DNA of 5,927 bases, taken from contig CAJPSJ010000126.1 of NCBI GenBank assembly GCA_905373295.1, forward strand, positions 1-5,927, given 5' to 3'. Made by a program: the position numbers and the translations under genes. This document shows positions 5,799 through 5,927 of the stretch, piece by piece (the first letter of the stretch is position 1; each line of letters opens with the position of its first letter). The notes under the pieces are model-generated. The model worked only from the letters and a program-made list of their open reading frames with translations. It did no database searches and was not told where the DNA came from. Source of the DNA: an uncultured Campylobacter sp. (GTDB lineage: Bacteria; Campylobacterota; Campylobacteria; Campylobacterales; Campylobacteraceae).

Positions 5799-5927
5799 AT
5801 GGATATATTTAATATTATTTTTTAGCATATTAGAAAAATTTTCCTAAATTTCGACTAAATTCGAGATATAAATTTATATATTTGTAGTCGCATTTTTTAG
5901 CTTTAAATTTCATAGACGATATACAGC
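5799..5927 (-). promoter_or_regulatory. AT-rich leader and likely control region of the receptor gene
   Basis: This stretch has no gene and runs to the window edge. It contains the near-palindrome TAGAAAAATTTTCCTA (5831-5846, 14 of 16 positions symmetric), tandem direct repeats CTAAATTTCGA / CTAAATTCGA (5844-5864), and the perfect 14-bp palindrome ATATAAATTTATAT (5866-5879). A TATAAA inside the last one could be a -10 box on the minus strand, giving a leader of about 80-100 bases, but closer TAATAT sequences (around 5808-5830) are alternatives. Iron receptors are usually Fur-repressed; I see no clear match to a GATAATNATTATC-type Fur box. The regulator is therefore unknown. Confidence 0.45.

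Noticed and set aside
5803..5820. Possible Fur box in the AATATTAAATATA-like sequence upstream of the receptor
   Set aside because: Only about 5 of 8 arm positions are symmetric and the GATAAT core is absent; in DNA this AT-rich the match is not meaningful.

Overview
The window looks like chromosome of an epsilonproteobacterium, most likely a Campylobacter of the moderate-GC oral group (C. gracilis, C. showae, C. rectus or similar). This rests on three things. Protein-level features resemble the Campylobacter set, namely a COG3400-type TrkA/RCK-like protein next to aroB and a mechanosensitive-channel gene. Intergenic DNA is very AT-rich, with recurrent AAATTTTAAA-type words. Spacers are short, with TATAAT-like -10 boxes lacking a good -35. 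The species is inference; no marker gene is present.

All four protein genes lie on the minus strand, so transcription runs from high to low coordinates. (1) At 5784-3448 is a complete TonB-dependent outer-membrane receptor of the siderophore-receptor type. It is preceded by an AT-rich leader (5799-5927) with several palindromes and direct repeats, and by an unusual tandem duplication of its ribosome binding site and start codon. (2) At 3447-3156 is a 292-bp gap with a probable Rho-independent terminator for the receptor, a long AT-rich hairpin, a GC-rich dyad and a TATAAT promoter for the next gene. (3) At 3155-1737 is a COG3400-type protein (degenerate TrkA-N/Rossmann domain plus TrkA-C/RCK-C domain). 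(4) At 1694-663 is aroB, 3-dehydroquinate synthase of the shikimate pathway, with all catalytic motifs. (5) At 666-1 is the N-terminal 222 residues of an exported, coiled-coil-rich protein. It starts inside the aroB stop codon (ATGA overlap) and runs off the window; it is most likely a large MscS-type mechanosensitive channel.

The COG3400 gene, aroB and the channel gene probably form one operon: gaps are 42 bp and -4 bp, with a possible internal promoter before aroB. The RCK-like protein and the channel may share a role in ion or osmotic homeostasis, with aroB a housekeeping passenger. The TonB receptor is a separate unit for energised uptake of an iron chelate or similar ligand; no siderophore transport or synthesis partner is visible.

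No RNA gene, insertion sequence, CRISPR array or phase-variable homopolymer was seen. I found no convincing undescribed multi-gene system. The most unusual feature is the translation start and leader of the receptor gene.
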